Assembly (NCBI GenBank): GCA_028280445.1
Contig: JANQLU010000124.1
Coordinates: 62,001 to 126,000 of the forward strand
Length of the DNA: 64,000 bases
DNA from: Pirellulaceae bacterium
GTDB taxonomy: Bacteria; Planctomycetota; Planctomycetia; Pirellulales; Pirellulaceae
Direction: 5' to 3'
Below the pieces are notes generated by a model. The model searched no databases, had not been told where the DNA came from, and saw nothing but the letters and a program-made list of their open reading frames with translations. The position numbers and the translations under genes are program-made. Of the stretch, positions 63,590 to 64,000 are shown one piece after another. Position 1 is the stretch's first letter. Each line of letters begins with the position of its first letter.

Positions 63590-64000
63590 CTAGCGGCAAC
63601 AACGACGGAACAAACGGCAGCGACGGAACAGACGGCAGCGTGAACCACAAGATGGCTGGCAACCGCAGCAAGAACCGCATGAATTTCCACAGCAAGAGCT
63701 GGCAGCGCCACAGCAGTTGTTAGCTGGAGCACATCCGCAATTTGGAACTCGTACAGGAACTTGGACCGTTTTAGGAACACGAACGCAAACGGTGTAAGGC
63801 ACTTGTTCAGTTACCTGGTAAGGCACTTGACAGGTGTAGTTTTCCGTTTTGGTTTCAGGAACGCAAGTGTAAGTCGTGACGTTGAAAGTCTCAGTTTTGG
63901 TTTGAGGCTCCATCACGCAGTAAGTGACTTGGCGTTGACGTGTTTCCTGACGCTGTTTCTGAACTTGAACTTTGCGAACACGAGTTTCTTGACGCATTTT
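63590..64000 (-). CDS. Cysteine-rich YTV-type wall protein (partial, runs off the window end)
   Basis: The C-terminal ~135 residues of a larger protein: the frame is open to the window edge, so the N-terminus is missing. The body consists of Thr/Val/Gln-rich repeats with spacing like VPYTVCVRVPKTVQVPV and MEPQTKTETFNV. The final ~50 residues are almost solely cysteine-, glycine- and arginine-rich, with many CC and CG pairs and an RLFRRCRLFRRCCR end. The YTV motif and cysteines are known in a family of planctomycete cell-wall proteins, so a surface role with disulfide links is inferred. The stop is followed by a good terminator. Confidence 0.75.
   Translation of the reverse strand, partial: KMRQETRVRKVQVQKQRQETRQRQVTYCVMEPQTKTETFNVTTYTCVPETKTENYTCQVPYQVTEQVPYTVCVRVPKTVQVPVRVPNCGCAPANNCCGAASSCCGNSCGSCCGCQPSCGSRCRLFRRCRLFRRCCR

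Overview
The window looks like a piece of a planctomycete chromosome, most likely Pirellulales-like. This is an inference from gene content. It carries a zinc-ribbon signal peptidase I, a DUF1559-type lipoprotein, PQQ-propeller secreted proteins, a cysteine-rich YTV-type wall protein, methanopterin-linked C1 genes, an OleA-like thiolase and a 23S gene without a linked 16S. Base composition appears moderate and start codons are often GTG or TTG. No species is claimed. I see no CRISPR array, prophage, integrase or transposase.

Layout. 1-6.9 kb: the 5' half of a 23S rRNA gene (minus strand), a 1.17 kb gene-free spacer, then a minus-strand run (GNAT acetyltransferase, terpenoid-cyclase-fold protein, SUKH protein, DUF2185/Imm33-like protein, an unnamed acidic protein, a small secreted protein) and a tRNA-Ala/tRNA-Ile pair with its own promoter and terminator. 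7-12.8 kb: lipoamide dehydrogenase, an ABC ATPase, a voltage-gated-type K+ channel with a zinc-ribbon tail, and a secreted M28-PDZ peptidase. 13.2-24 kb (plus strand): fused E1 and E2 of a 2-oxoacid dehydrogenase, a FIST sensor, two PQQ-propeller proteins and membrane proteins. 24-32.1 kb (minus): an AAA ATPase, a PhzF / AGE-epimerase / rhamnulokinase operon, LptB and signal peptidase I. 32.3-46.3 kb: a VTT-domain protein, upp, a zinc-ribbon/proline-rich protein, an mtdB-fae / ATP-grasp C1 block, rimI, a lipoprotein, an OleA-like enzyme, an adjacent pair of degenerate enzymes (C26 amidotransferase without its cysteine; AnmK-like), and trkA. 46.7-64 kb: secreted proteins, an HTTM protein, tsaD, glycosyltransferases and galE, a candidate ~200-nt structured RNA gene, an overlapping acuI-like / uvrA-like / thiF-like operon, and a partial cysteine-rich wall protein.

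Working together. E1, E2 and the nearby lpdA together make a full 2-oxoacid dehydrogenase complex. Fae, MtdB and the ATP-grasp protein belong to tetrahydromethanopterin-dependent formaldehyde oxidation. Rhamnulokinase, AGE epimerase and PhzF are joined by start/stop overlaps. The spacers are filled with at least five families of short inverted repeats. One family supplies the TAG stop codons of two genes.

The most interesting items are the dismantled rRNA operon with immunity-like genes between its tRNAs and 23S, the pseudoenzyme pair near 43 kb, the structured RNA near 56.8 kb, and the repeats that form gene ends.
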